Shown here in pieces: positions 26,001 to 36,722 of a stretch of 64,000 nt of DNA. The DNA is from Scatophagus argus. Its lineage: Eukaryota; Chordata; Actinopteri; Scatophagidae. Numbering within the stretch: position 1 is the stretch's first letter; each line of letters opens with the position of its first letter. A program made the position numbers and the translations under genes. The notes under the pieces were generated by a model. It was not told where the DNA came from, did not search any database, and worked only from the letters and a program-made list of their open reading frames with translations. The DNA is taken from the NCBI RefSeq assembly GCF_020382885.2, contig NC_058495.1:7061627-7125626 (forward strand). Direction: 5' to 3'.

Positions 26001-29000
26001 AGAAAGAGGAAAAGAAAGAAGAGGAGGAGGAACCTGACAAAAACCTAATTCCTGATTCTAAGTCCAGCCCTGGCAAAGCCACCAGTGACCAGATCCAGAA
26101 GGTCTTGGACTGTTTGCAACCACACATGGATGACCCTGATGTGCAAGGTGAGTGTACAGAGAATGCATGATTAGCTGTAGACTTTGGCAGTATATTTTAG
26201 TATGTAGTCTGAGCTGTGTTTGTCAATCTACCTCAAGCTCAAGTCCAGGTATTGTCAGCTGCTCTGAAGGCAGCCCAGCTTGACAGCCCCACAGATGACA
26301 GCCCGACTGAACTTCAGCCAGAAGAGCAGTCTGAGAGCGACACCAACAGCCTGTCTGTGGAGAGCAGACCTGTGGAGGTTCAGTCAGACACTGGAGAGAT
26401 CCCCACAGAAGAGAACCAAATGATGGAAACTCCCCAAGCCTTGGAGTCGAGCCCTGTCCAGGAGCAAGGAGATGAAGAGACACAGACAGAGACCGAAGAG
26501 GACCAGAGGGACCAGGAAGAGTCTCCTCCTGACTCCCCTGTTCTAGTATGAAATAATTCAGATCTTAACCGTGCATTAAGTCAGCTGCTGTAAGCTTATG
26601 TGGCTGAGCATATAGACTCAGTAAACAAATATATTCTGTCTCAGTTGGATTTATCCTTGATGAAAGTTATTAATGGGATTTTTTGCTTTCTGTCTCTTGA
26701 TTTATAGCTTAGGATCAAGTCTTGCAGTTTAGCAGTAAAAAATATCTAAATCTCATTAATCATTAATGACTGAGAGTGGGCTGGCAACACAAGCAATGAA
26801 CCCCACAACTCTCATCAGATTACTTTTGTCATCACTGAATAGGAGGCTACTGCCATTAAATCACTGTGTTTATGTTCTGTGGCAAAGAGTGGTGGTTGGG
26901 AGAGCAGGGGTTTGTAAGAGTGTGTATGAGAAAGGATTTGGAGCTACACCATAACTCCTTTAGGTCACAGCTTTAGGTCCTGTGCATCTACGGAAGATTC
27001 ATAAGAGTAATGAGACATTATAGCATCTTTAAACGTAGTGCGTTTGCCTGTTGCCTAATTGTGTGTGTTTGGGTGTGGAATTGTGTTCAGGAGTCTGAAC
27101 TAATTGAGAGTGTGGAGGAGGAAGGAAAGGAAGACTATGCTCACAGCCCAGTGCCTGAGGATAAGCCCAAGATCCAGGTCAGTCAGCATTTCTCCCACAC
27201 ATTCAGGAAATATTGATCAGAACCTTATAGTTGTATTGATTGGTACAAACACAGATTAAAGTGCCTTCTCCCTGTGCATTTCCATTCCTCTTTGATGATC
27301 AAACACCTTGAATCTCTTGCTTTATCTTCAGAATGTCATCCCACAGCAGCTGTTGGATCAGTACCTCTCTATGACTGACCCAGCGCGGGCCCAGACGGTG
27401 GATACAGAGATAGCCAAGCACTGTGCCTTCAGCCTGCCAGGTGTAGCGCTCACTCTGGGACGACAGAACTGGCACTGCCTCAAGGACACATATGAAACGC
27501 TTGCTACTGATGTGCAGGTAGACAGAGAAATGAGAAATCATGGCCAATGTGGGATTAGATTTATTGTGTCAACCCAAAATGATTGATAAGTCAGATTTTG
27601 TCAGAAGGATTTGGGGATGTAAAGCTTAATTTAAAGAATTTTAGTTCAAGGATAAATTGTTTTCATTTAGAAGCTCTGGGTTTCATTACTGTAAGTCAGG
27701 TATTTTCTGTGTGATTGTGTAATAACTTGGATAGGTTGTAATCTTTGTGACAGTTTGATGTTGTCCCGACATTCCTCAGTGTTTGAAGTTACTCAGTTTC
27801 ATGAGCAGCTGCCTGAGGGGCCTCCTTGTCCTTTTAAAGCTATTTGTGTTTTGAGGTGATGCCAGTATTTCTCTCAGCCATGTTGAGAAAGAAACCCATC
27901 CACAAGAATGTGCATGATTTTTTTGAATAATCATGCAGATCCTTTACTTGACCTGAGTAGCAAAGCACTTGTTGTACAAATGTATTGCTTAAGGACGTGA
28001 GGAAAAAAGGAACATACATGATGGGAGAAAGGGACATCTGCAAAGACAGTGTGACTACCTCATGAAAGCACTGTATGTCACTGTTGACAAGACAACATTG
28101 CACTGGAGAAGTTCAGATGAATGGCATTTTCCTGCGGGAATAGTAAATAGAGATAAATCAATAAGTTGCTGTTTTCCATTATATCAAGGAAGGTTTATTG
28201 TTTTTAATCAATACGCTTGTTTTATTTATAGCTGGTACTGTAATCTGTGTGTGTGTGTGTGTGTGTTTGTTTCTCCTGATACCTTCACACTTTCAGTGGA
28301 AGGTGCGGCGTACGCTGGCTTTCTCCATCCACGAACTGGCAGTTATTCTGGGAGACCAGCTGACAGCAGCTGATCTGGTGCCCATCTTCAACGGTTTCCT
28401 CAAAGACCTGGACGAAGTCCGCATTGGCGTGCTCAAACACCTTTATGACTTCCTCAAGGTGAAATTATAATTGTATACGCTGTTAATCCAAGAGTGATAA
28501 CACTTCCCAGCAATACTGTTGTTGTTATCGATGACAATAAACGACTGTTGAAGGCACATCTCTGTTGGATTCAAGTGCACTGTTTTGGCTTCCGCTGAAA
28601 GAAGAACATCACAGATTGGTTGCTTTGTAGGTATTACCAGGTAACTAAGCTGGTTTATGTTTATCTTCTTGTTGCAGCTACTGCACGCAGACAAGAGGAG
28701 AGAGTATCTGTACCAGCTGCAGGAGTTCATGGTGACGGACAACAGTCGCAACTGGAGATTCAGATATGAGCTGGCAGAGTATGCCTCCTTTTCCTATTCC
28801 AATCAGGAAATGATCACATGTATTGCTTAGACACTTTGGCAGGGCTGAATGCTGTTCTTATAACACTTTTCTGTATATGGGCTAATTTTAATTCTCCAGT
28901 GAATTTCATTTTGATCCATAATAGAATAGTCAGAATTGCTCTTAATTCAGTTCTGACGATTTGTGTTTACTCAGTTGTACTGAACAAAGTTTGCATAATC

Positions 29001-30944
29001 CTCACACCAGTTTGCTTGACTGAAGCTCTCTCACTGTTGTCCTCCAGGCAGCTGATCTTGATCATAGAGTTGTACAGCCACTACGACGTGTATGACTACC
29101 TCAGACAGATAGCACTCACACTCTGCTCTGACAAAGTGTCAGAGGTCAGATGGATCTCGTACAAACTGGTAAGTGTACAGTGTGGAATTGTTTTTCTTTT
29201 GTTTTGTCTTTGCTCATGGAGGAAACACCTGATTACGAAAAAGCTGTGACACATGGTTAGATCAGCAAAATCACTTGGATGTCCAAGACAAATGAAAAAT
29301 GAGCCATGTTGATGGATAGTGCTGAGTGTTGTACGACTGTGCTAAAGTATGTTCTGATTGATAGTTGTATTGTTTAATCATTTTACCTTGGCTAATTATA
29401 TAGTCACTTAGAGGGTACTGAGACACTTGCTCTGTTCTTATTTGTTTATGGGATCGTTTGATATTTTGGCAAATCGTTTTATTCCCTTTCTTGCCAAGAA
29501 AAGATATTCGTTCCTATTGAATGGACAGATAAGACTTGTCGATCCTCTCATTTCTAAGCAAGAAAGTGATTTCGCCTGTCTTTCTTTGTAAAACTATTTC
29601 TTTGGAAACAAATGTCAGTGGGAGGTTTTCACAACATCTCACTTGTTATTTTTGTACAAATTGTATTGCTGTCTTGTTGATCCAGTGTTCAATAGCTGCT
29701 TCTCTCACCACCTCTTGTGCTCCCAGGTTGTAGAGATCCTCCAGAAGCTGTATATGTGTGGAGCTGATGATCTGGGCTTGAACTTCATCAATGAGCTCAC
29801 TGTCAGGTTCTGCCACTGTCCCAAGTGGGTGGGACGGCAGGCCTTTGCCTTCATCTGCCAGGTCTGCAGTGCTTTTCTCATGGTTGTCCACGCTATTGTT
29901 TGAAAAATAGCTAATTAAATTAAATCCCATTTTTTGTTCTTAGAACATTGCTAGTTCCATTTCATTTGAATTTCTCACTAAAAAATACTTTAAAGGGTCT
30001 GGATTTACAATAAGACTGTGTGTTTTAACTGTGGGTTTCTTGTATTTTTTGCAGGCTGTAGTAGAGGAGGACTGCATGCCTATGGAGCAGTTCAGCCAAC
30101 ATCTCTTGCCCAGTCTGCTCAGCCTCTCCTCAGACCCAGTGGCCAATGTCCGTGTGCTGGTAGCCAAGGCTCTACGACAGAGTGTCATGGAAAAAGGTAA
30201 AATGCAAACAAACTCAATGGTTGGTGTGGTCTTTTCAGAATAAGATGGCAATTGACAACAAATATCCTGAAAAGAACTCACATATTAAGTCTCTTGATAC
30301 TTTTCCAGCTTCTCTAACCTGCGGATATTAAGTCAGTTGGTTTTTATTGAAGGCACAAATCTTTGAAAACAGGTCACATATGCATAGTTGTTTTTTTTTT
30401 TTTTTTAAACAGACAAGTAATTTCATAAATACCTGTGCGGTTTAGTTTTAAACTGTGAATTTTTTTCAACTATTTCTGCAGCATCAACATGTATGTGGGA
30501 TCAACTTAAAATAATCTACAGTGTGTGTCCCATGTTCTTCATAATGAAGAAACCTGTCACCCAGTGAAACAGTGTGGCCCACTGATTTGTCTTTAATATG
30601 TTTTGAACAATGATGGAGGTCTGTGCCACAGAGCAATAACATGTATCAGGCTTTGCATAGCAGTACTAGTTAGGGTGAACAATTCTTGTGGTGTTTAAGA
30701 AAAATACAGATTACTATTACTTTGTCTTTGTCCTCTAACACATTTCCTGCTATAACACTCATTTTATATTTTACACAAATCTTGTGTTTTGTGTGCAGCA
30801 TACTTTAAGGAGCCTGGCTGTGCTTACTCTGACGAGCTGGAGGAGACTGTGATGGCTCTGCAGTCCGACAAGGACCGGGATGTCCGCTTCTTCGCCAGCC
30901 TGGACCCCAACAAAGGCTTGATGGACACGGCTCCCTTGATTTAG
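17022..30944 (+). CDS. ppp4r1l: protein phosphatase 4 regulatory subunit 1-like, complete
   Basis: HEAT-repeat regulatory subunit of the PP4 phosphatase, family of PPP4R1. Twenty coding exons: 17022-17028, 18717-18761, 19257-19386, 21130-21236, 21414-21556, 21757-21903, 22880-22987, 24093-24158, 24520-24678, 24931-25055, 25627-26147, 26238-26545, 27091-27177, 27332-27517, 28297-28458, 28678-28778, 29048-29168, 29727-29861, 30055-30196, 30799-30944. All junctions are GT-AG and in phase, giving 981 aa (human PPP4R1 about 950). N-terminal HEAT half (about 40-340) has MEQVPNIAMF, VRKTSQAALL and RKACAECFM; an acidic disordered linker (about 345-655) follows; the C-terminal HEAT half (655-930) has QYLSMTDPARAQTVDTEIAK and WKVRRTLAFSIHELAVILGD. 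Position beside rab22a identifies it as the orthologue of human PPP4R1L, a pseudogene there. The exon 18 donor (CAG/GTCTGC) is weak. The first exon has only seven coding bases. Confidence 0.94.
17029..18716 (+). other. ppp4r1l: ppp4r1l intron 1
   Basis: Starts in the CpG-rich promoter shoulder (GCTAGC and GCTAACGTTAGC words at 17227-17450), then AT-rich DNA. The 171-codon open frame at 18429-18944 runs across exon 2 in another frame and is random. Confidence 0.5.
20248..20590 (+). repeat. T-rich low-complexity tracts in ppp4r1l intron 3
   Basis: Poly-T runs near 20250-20264 and 20561-20587 with an imperfect CCCTAGA triplication at about 20527-20558. No other element is recognised in this intron (19387-21129). 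Confidence 0.5.
22988..24092 (+). other. ppp4r1l: ppp4r1l intron 7, nothing recognised
   Basis: AT-rich 1.1 kb with no exon, RNA gene or repeat that I can name. The same holds for introns 6 (21904-22879), 8 (24159-24519) and 10 (25056-25626). Confidence 0.5.
28246..28266 (+). repeat. (TG)n microsatellite just upstream of ppp4r1l exon 15
   Basis: About ten TG units end 30 nt before the exon 15 acceptor, directly ahead of its pyrimidine tract. Repeats of this kind vary in length between alleles. Confidence 0.9.
29430..29620 (+). repeat. degraded fish MITE fragment in ppp4r1l intron 17
   Basis: Words GATATTTTGGCAAATCG and CCCTTTCTTGCCAAGA resemble the left part of the TTAA-type element at 61187 (ATTTTGGGA..GCGTATT..) and the family consensus I recall (TTTCTTGCCGAGAG). 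Ends are not recognisable. Confidence 0.35.
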
Positions 30945-32935
30945 CCTCGGCTCCTGAGTCTCATTACAGCCCACCTGCCTGTCTACCTGTCTGTCTGACT
31001 GACACCACAGTCAGAGTAACCTGTTACACCAGCACCTGACCAGATCCAAACCACTCTCCTGCTGGGCAGAACTGCACCCGCAACCACTTAAGAATCATGT
31101 CAGATGTTCAGATCACAGTTTTAAAAGTATGACCATGCTCAAACAACACAACGCAGTCTCTGGTTGGGCACTACATAGCGCACATTGCATTCACAACACA
31201 GGATGTGTACTTCTCAGAGTATTCAGTAAATGAGCCGGACTCAGAGATTGGCTGCACCACTTTGTGGGAGCTGCTGCATTTACGCCTGAACTTTACCCCA
31301 CCCTCCTCCACACTAACCCTGACTCAGTCCTTCCCCAGTCACAGACTTGTAAAACTACGTTGGGCTCTTTCTCTATCTCCCTCTCCAAAGCTAATTGTAA
31401 GCTTGATATTTAATTGATGAATTGATTTTTTTTTTCTCAATGTGTCTTTTTGTAGATTTCTTAACGAAAAAGCAGGCAAGGCCTGCTTGACTCTGACGTG
31501 TGCACTAACTCAGGGGGACTCATCTGAACCTAAACAGCATTATTAGCTTACATGATAAGCAGCAACTCCTGGATCCCTGTTGAAAACAACTCCAGCTGTC
31601 TGGGAAACAGACCAGCCAAACAAAGTAGCTCTGCTGGTGTGTCACCTCATTTCCTCCTGAATGCCTCTGTTGTCTCAGATGCCGTCTTAGTCTTCTGAGA
31701 TGTCCTCTGGGTTATTGTCTGTTTCTCTTCTACTTTTTCTTAAAATTCTTAAAAAATTAACTATCTGTCTCTGCATTTCTCCACCTGGTCTTCATGGGCC
31801 TATCAAACCACTACTACTGCACAGAAGGAACAGTGATTCTGCCACTCAGCTTAACTCTTGATTAAAATCATATCTTGACGTTTTTAAAAGGACCCACCCA
31901 TTCCCCCCACCCCCCCGTGTCTCTTTACCAAAAATGTGACACGTCTCCCAAACGTTAGGAGACTAATGAAATACCTCTGTGTGGACATAACTGGCCAGTG
32001 TGTCGTACATGTAGAGGAACATCCACAGATCAAACAGGCTCCGAATGTCCTCGGTGGGTGTCTTTTTTGAGTGATTCTGTGGTGTTGACTTAAACATCTT
32101 AACAAGGGCTCATGATGAAGTGACACAGGGTGATATCAGTTGCAGAAAGAAGAGGAAGAAAGCTAGCACACTGTTGGAATATGCATGTCTCCCCTCATCC
32201 CCACCCTCTTTTGTGTATAGTTTATTCCAAATCCTTAAGGTTGACCTCCTGATGTGACCGTGGTAGCTTTCAGTGGATCTGACTGACCAGTTGTACAGTA
32301 GGATATAGGAATAGCTGTGTTATGAAACTGAAAGACAGCTGATTATTATTTCCGTCTTGGTGGAATGATTTTAAGTATGAGGTTTCTCAAAACCCTTTTG
32401 TACAGCTTAAACCTGTGGAAAAAGTATGTGTTTATGGAACCAAGGCCAGTTTAGTCGGGTTTTTCACCCATCGAGATGTGTGTGAATATTGGGAGCAGCC
32501 ACCAAGTCACTTTTTGTAGTCTTTTGAGCTTGTTGGTTTTCTTTTGTTGTAAATGGTAACCCCCCTCCACCCCTTCCAGACCCCTTTTTTTGGAACATAG
32601 ATATAACTTGAAAACTTCAGCTGATTGTGGTGTGTGCTGTGCATCTCAAGTCTTTCTTCCTACGAAAGGAGAGCTCACTGCAGTAATGGTGGTGTCTACT
32701 CATCTCGTCTGTCTGCAATTTGTGTCCATCTCATTTTTTATGTAGTAGAACAGTTAATATATACATTTTATGAAAATTATTTTTCTTTTCAATTATGCAC
32801 CACTGTTCAAAGATTTTATATCCTAACTTTACAAAATTTACAACCTTTGTAATATTCAATGGTTTCTTTTAAAAAGACATTTTATGTAATTTTATTTTTA
32901 GTATTCTGTAATTAAAATGATGAAAATTAATATCT
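30945..32935 (+). other. ppp4r1l: ppp4r1l 3'UTR
   Basis: About 2 kb without coding capacity between the stop codon and a poly(A) signal (ATTAAA, 32911-32916). A C-rich run is present at 31901-31916 and T-rich tracts occur near 31424-31436. The minus-strand frame at 31884-32126 is not supported as a gene. Confidence 0.6.
32911..32916 (+). terminator. ppp4r1l: candidate ppp4r1l polyadenylation signal ATTAAA
   Basis: ATTAAA followed within 25-50 nt by a GT/T-rich stretch (TTGTGCTTTTGGAGTTTGTT). A second candidate, AATAAA, is at 33133-33138. Confidence 0.5.
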
Positions 32936-33777
32936 TGTGCTTTTGGAGTTTGTTTAGTTCTGCATTTTTGGCCTCTGTGGTTCAGTTAGCTCAGACACAG
33001 AGAGAAGTAGCCAGTAGATAATGGAAAATGCTGTTTTATCATTCGATCTCCACAGTGCTGACTGCATGCAAAGTAATCACTTATGTTGCACATCAGCAGA
33101 GGCAGGCAATTTAGAGAACACTCTTTCTGGGAAATAAAGTATTTCAGCCACAAACTATCAATTTAATATGCTATAGAATCTATGCTATAGATTTGCTATA
33201 GAACTGTGACAAAAAGTGAAACCGATAATTTTGATAATCAATTAAATATGTATATTTTTAAGCAATGTGAAGATTTGTTGGTTTCGTATTTCTACACTAG
33301 CTGTAAACAGTATCTGAATTTTGAACTGCTGGTTTACATTTTATGTACTGAACGACCGATTGATTTAAAAGCATTACCAACTAAATCAACAATGAAAATA
33401 ATTTTAAGATGCAACATGAAATAGTCAATAGCTCAATTTGACAAGTTGATAGACCGTCCAGAAACTCTGGAAAGATGAATATAACATGAAAAATGCGTTG
33501 TGAGGTGTTGAGTCCGAGAAGACATCTTAAATGATTTTGTCTGACCCAGAACCCAGTTTACTACAGCAAAGCTGAACACACAATTTCACATCGGAGAAGC
33601 TTAGCACGTCTGCTTGAAAAAGTGACAAACTATCCTAATCATGGCTGATTACAGTCAATCATCTCATCAGTTCAGCTTTTCTTTTCTCCCATTCCCCACA
33701 CTGATGTCTCTGGTGTGGTCCTAATCATGGCCCTGCAGCTCCTGTGCAGCAGATGAAAACTCTTCTTGTGTCCAGTC
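32936..33777. other. tail-to-tail gap between ppp4r1l and bcdin3d
   Basis: About 840 bp of AT-rich DNA between two convergent genes; part should be bcdin3d 3'UTR (a minus-strand ATTAAA lies near 33163-33168). It is also the boundary between the 20q13-like and 12q13-like gene blocks. No transposon end or satellite that could mark a breakpoint was recognised. Confidence 0.5.
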
Positions 33778-34750
33778 TCATCTCTTTTTGAATAGCAGCA
33801 GCTTGCGGTCCCATGCAGTGCTGCCAAAGCTCTGGACGAGTTCCATGTCACAGTGTCTCTCCAGGTGCTCCCTGGCATGTTCTGCTATGTCCCCGCGGAT
33901 CTTCAGGGTCTTGAAGTGGTCAAAGTCTGAGCGGCCCAGCTTCCTCAGCCGCCGGGCCGCGGAGCGGTAACACTTCCAGGGCTGTGCCTCCAGCAGGAGG
34001 TGCTGGCTGATTGAGGCCAGGTGAGAGAGCAGCTGCAGCAGGCCGGAGTCCCCGTGATTTAGATGGACCCACATCGTGACCGCCAGGCACAGACACAGGT
34101 GGAAGTGGGAGCAGCCGTGCTGCTTGAGGTAATCCTGCAGCTGGTTGGTGTCTTTAATGATATCCAGAGGGATGAAGGAGATGCTGCTGGGCAGGGGGTT
34201 CGTCTGCTGAGCCCGCCGAATGAGGGTCTCATCCAAATCAAAGCCCAGGAGATTAACTTTCCTCCTGCCTGACTCTTCTTCGCACGCAGGCTCCTGCACC
34301 AGGTGCTTGTAAAAGGCTATGCTGAGTTCCTGGCATTCACAGGGAGAAAGAAGAGGACAGCTTTCACCACAGTGCTATTGTTCAAAATCACTTTTTTTTT
34401 TTTTTTTAAAAAAGAAAGCTTTATTCAAAAGTATAAGAATGCCGTGACATGATCGATCACCACATGCATATAGTTAAGGGGAAACATAGAGGACATTCCA
34501 GTACAAACTGTTAAGAGTTTCATTCACAAACAGCCCACAATCTCACCCCTGAGTTACACCCCACGTCCAGGATCAGTGTGGTCTGATGATGGTCGCTGTA
34601 ACCTAAATCCTGCAGGAGTGTGGCTGGAATCAGACTCAAACGGTTCTCCGGTGGATTGAAGGTGTAATAGTTTATAAAGTTTCCATAAGGAGCAGCTCCT
34701 GGCTCGTTTGTTTCGTCAACCGCATCGTTACTTAACGAGCATGTTGCCAT
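33778..34750 (-). CDS. bcdin3d: BCDIN3D RNA 5'-monophosphate methyltransferase, complete
   Basis: SAM-dependent enzyme that O-methylates the 5'-monophosphate of small RNAs; the family is known for cytoplasmic tRNA-His and for pre-miRNAs. Two coding exons: 34750-34547 and 34329-33778, joined in phase 0 (GTGAGA donor), 251 aa. Motif I DVGCNSG is at 62-68, the acidic loop LGFDLDETLIRRA at 96-108 and the family signature VTMWVHLNHGD at 152-162, followed by QPWKCYRSAARRLRKLG, which is close to human BCDIN3D. The start is the first ATG in frame; upstream codons are open but lack ATG. The protein ends about 35-40 residues earlier than human, just after LLLFKKR, so the human C-terminal tail is absent. 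It is divergent to cox14 and convergent to ppp4r1l. Confidence 0.93.
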
Positions 34751-35339
34751 TGTACCATGTCCGCCTCCTAAATTCTTCCGGGTGGAAATCACGGGCTGCA
34801 GTGTCTTCGGTACTGTCCCGTTGGTGGCTACGGTAGTTTGTAGTAAGTTTAGTTAATGATACGTTTTATATTTTCATTTAACTTGAAAAGGGGACGAGAG
34901 AAGGAATACTGCTTTGGTACATGAGTATTATCAGTAAAATGACACAAGTAGAAGTGTCAAAAATAAAAGCAAACGTGATGTATTCATTAATGCACAAACA
35001 TGGAAGAAACAGCTGCCGGAGAAGTAAGCGTTAATACTGCTATTAATTTTAAACTAACCATCCGTTTTGTTTGAAAACACTGAAATTAAATATAAATAAA
35101 CGTATAGCAAGAAAAGTAAAAAGTACCCTAAAATATCTCCTCCTGAAACGCAGTACATCGGAATGGTACGTATATTTAAATGAACATTTATGGGCGGGTA
35201 ACTAGTGTACTCGTATCTGTGATATGGGTCGGAGCTTTACTAAAAGGTTGTCGGAGTAGTCGGGTTTCACTGACCAACTACTACTCCGAGACACTGATAG
35301 GCGCTCTGCAGTTTTGTTCGTAGTTTTGTGAGAAGAGAA
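34751..35339. promoter_or_regulatory. divergent promoter of bcdin3d and cox14
   Basis: The region between the bcdin3d ATG and the presumed cox14 leader exon. It contains an Sp1-type GGGCGGG at 35192-35198 and no obvious TATA box. Both genes point away from it. Transcription starts are inferred. Confidence 0.5.
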
Positions 35340-35468
35340 ATGTCCTGTCTCGGTTACCGTACCTTACGAAAGCGAAGGTTAGTTAGCTTGCGTGCTAGCT
35401 TTGCAAGCTGGAGTGCTGACATTGAGAAAAACTACCACAACCTACGCTTGCTATCGCTTTTAAAGTAA
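35340..35468 (+). CDS. 42-codon upstream ORF in probable cox14 leader exon
   Basis: ATG at 35340 opens a 42-codon frame closed by TAA at 35466-35468, just before a good donor AAAAG/GTAAGA (donor at 35471). The predicted peptide is basic, with RTLRKRR near the N-terminus. It matches no family I know. The leader exon itself is inferred from the strong donor paired with the acceptor at 36235, so this could be a plain upstream ORF or chance. Confidence 0.35.
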   Translation: MSCLGYRTLRKRRLVSLRASFASWSADIEKNYHNLRLLSLLK

Positions 35469-35470
35469 AA

Positions 35471-36235
35471 GGTAAGAAAAGACAAAAGTATTTGCTCTGA
35501 GAGAAGAGCTGACTATGGTGCAAAGGTTTTCGAAATCAGCAAAGTAGTATGTCAAGTGCCAACTTGTGTGCATTAATGTCTGCCGATTACTGGTTAGCTT
35601 TTGGTGACAGAAGATAAATATCTTATGGAGACAACAGAATACTTCATGGACACGAAATCACTCGTTAACAGACGTATTGCTGAACAGATACTGAGAGTTT
35701 AAGGCACACTAGTATTTGTAACAGTCACCACAGCACACCAGTAGAGACTGCTCCAGATAGTTTTGTTGAGGTGCAAATGGGTCCGCGTTGAGTTGAGGGT
35801 CTCAAGATGTTGTTACAGGTCCACAGCAGAATCAGATTTTTCAAACTCAAATATACGGTGTTGTCTCAAGTCTTTCTGTGAAAGTTTTCACCATGTATGA
35901 GAGCTAGTTTTAAAATATCTAGACTTTTCCCTTCACTTACCTGTGCAAATTTAGACCATGATGCAGCAGCACTCCGTTCAGTGTATTCAAAATTAATTTG
36001 AGTAAATGTTTGTCCTCAGTGTACTTGGTGGATGATGATGATGATCAGTTGAGAACCTGTGACCTCCTGCAAATTAACCGCAGTTAATTACGTGTTGTGG
36101 CAAAATCTCTAATGTATAGTGTAACGCGCTGCCCGCTCCTTTAGTGCGTGAGGAAACATTAGTAGTTACTCTCCACCGCTGCTGTAGAACATGTTGCCGC
36201 TGAACCTGCTCTGACTTCCTTCCTGTTTGCTTCAG
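35471..36235 (+). other. cox14: presumed cox14 5'-leader intron
   Basis: Bounded by GTAAGA at 35471 and TTGCTTCAG ending at 36235. Contains a short GATGAT run near 36032. No recognised RNA gene. Confidence 0.45.
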
Positions 36236-36245
36236 GATCTTCGTC

Positions 36246-36422
36246 ATGGTGTCTGGAAAGCGCATAGCTGACATTGGCTATCGGGCTTTTTCTGCCTCGA
36301 TGATGCTGCTGACGGTGTACGGAGGCTACCTGTGCGCTTTGCGAGGATACCGCTACATGCAGAGGCAAAAGCAACTGAAATTGGCAGCAGAAAACCAGGA
36401 TCCTGAGGTCATCAAAGACTGA
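36246..36422 (+). CDS. cox14: COX14 cytochrome c oxidase assembly factor, complete
   Basis: Small mitochondrial inner-membrane protein that couples COX1 synthesis to early complex IV assembly. Single coding exon, 58 aa, beginning 11 nt after an acceptor (36235). Human COX14 is 57 aa. The N-terminal [13 protein letters not shown] and the membrane segment [18 protein letters not shown] (18-35) align almost residue for residue with human ([26 protein letters not shown]); a charged C-terminal tail follows. Its tail-to-tail neighbour is cers5, the same pairing as human COX14-CERS5, which confirms the identification. It is below 60 codons and so easily missed. Confidence 0.93.
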   Translation: MVSGKRIADIGYRAFSASMMLLTVYGGYLCALRGYRYMQRQKQLKLAAENQDPEVIKD

Positions 36423-36707
36423 CGTCAGATGAACTGCTCGTGTTTTTGCACAAATGTGGACTTTTCCCATAACTCCTGTCCTCTTCACCCGTCACCAAAT
36501 CATGAAGATGTTTATTCTTCTCAGGACGTTTGTGTGATTTGATTGAGGATATTGTGCCGTCACAAGGAAGATGTTTTGTTTCTAAAAAATTCACCAAACA
36601 AATCGCCCAAGAACGCAGTACTTACATCAATGGCCTGTGTAAAATTCATGTTGTGAGTTTCAGGGTTTCAGAAGTCAAGATGACTGTAATTGTATGTTCT
36701 ATATTAT

Positions 36708-36713
36708 ATTAAA
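36708..36713 (+). terminator. cox14: candidate cox14 polyadenylation signal ATTAAA
   Basis: ATTAAA about 285 nt after the stop codon. The cers5 transcript end must lie close by on the opposite strand, so the two 3' ends are nearly abutting or overlapping. Confidence 0.45.
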
Positions 36714-36722
36714 TGCCTTAAA

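Noticed and set aside
34748-34792. Start of bcdin3d further upstream at 34792
   Set aside because: The upstream codon is GTG, not ATG; the first ATG in frame is at 34750.
36027-36070. Possible C/D-box snoRNA in the cox14 leader intron (GATGATGAT ... )
   Set aside because: A simple GAT repeat explains it; no paired terminal stem or clear D box.
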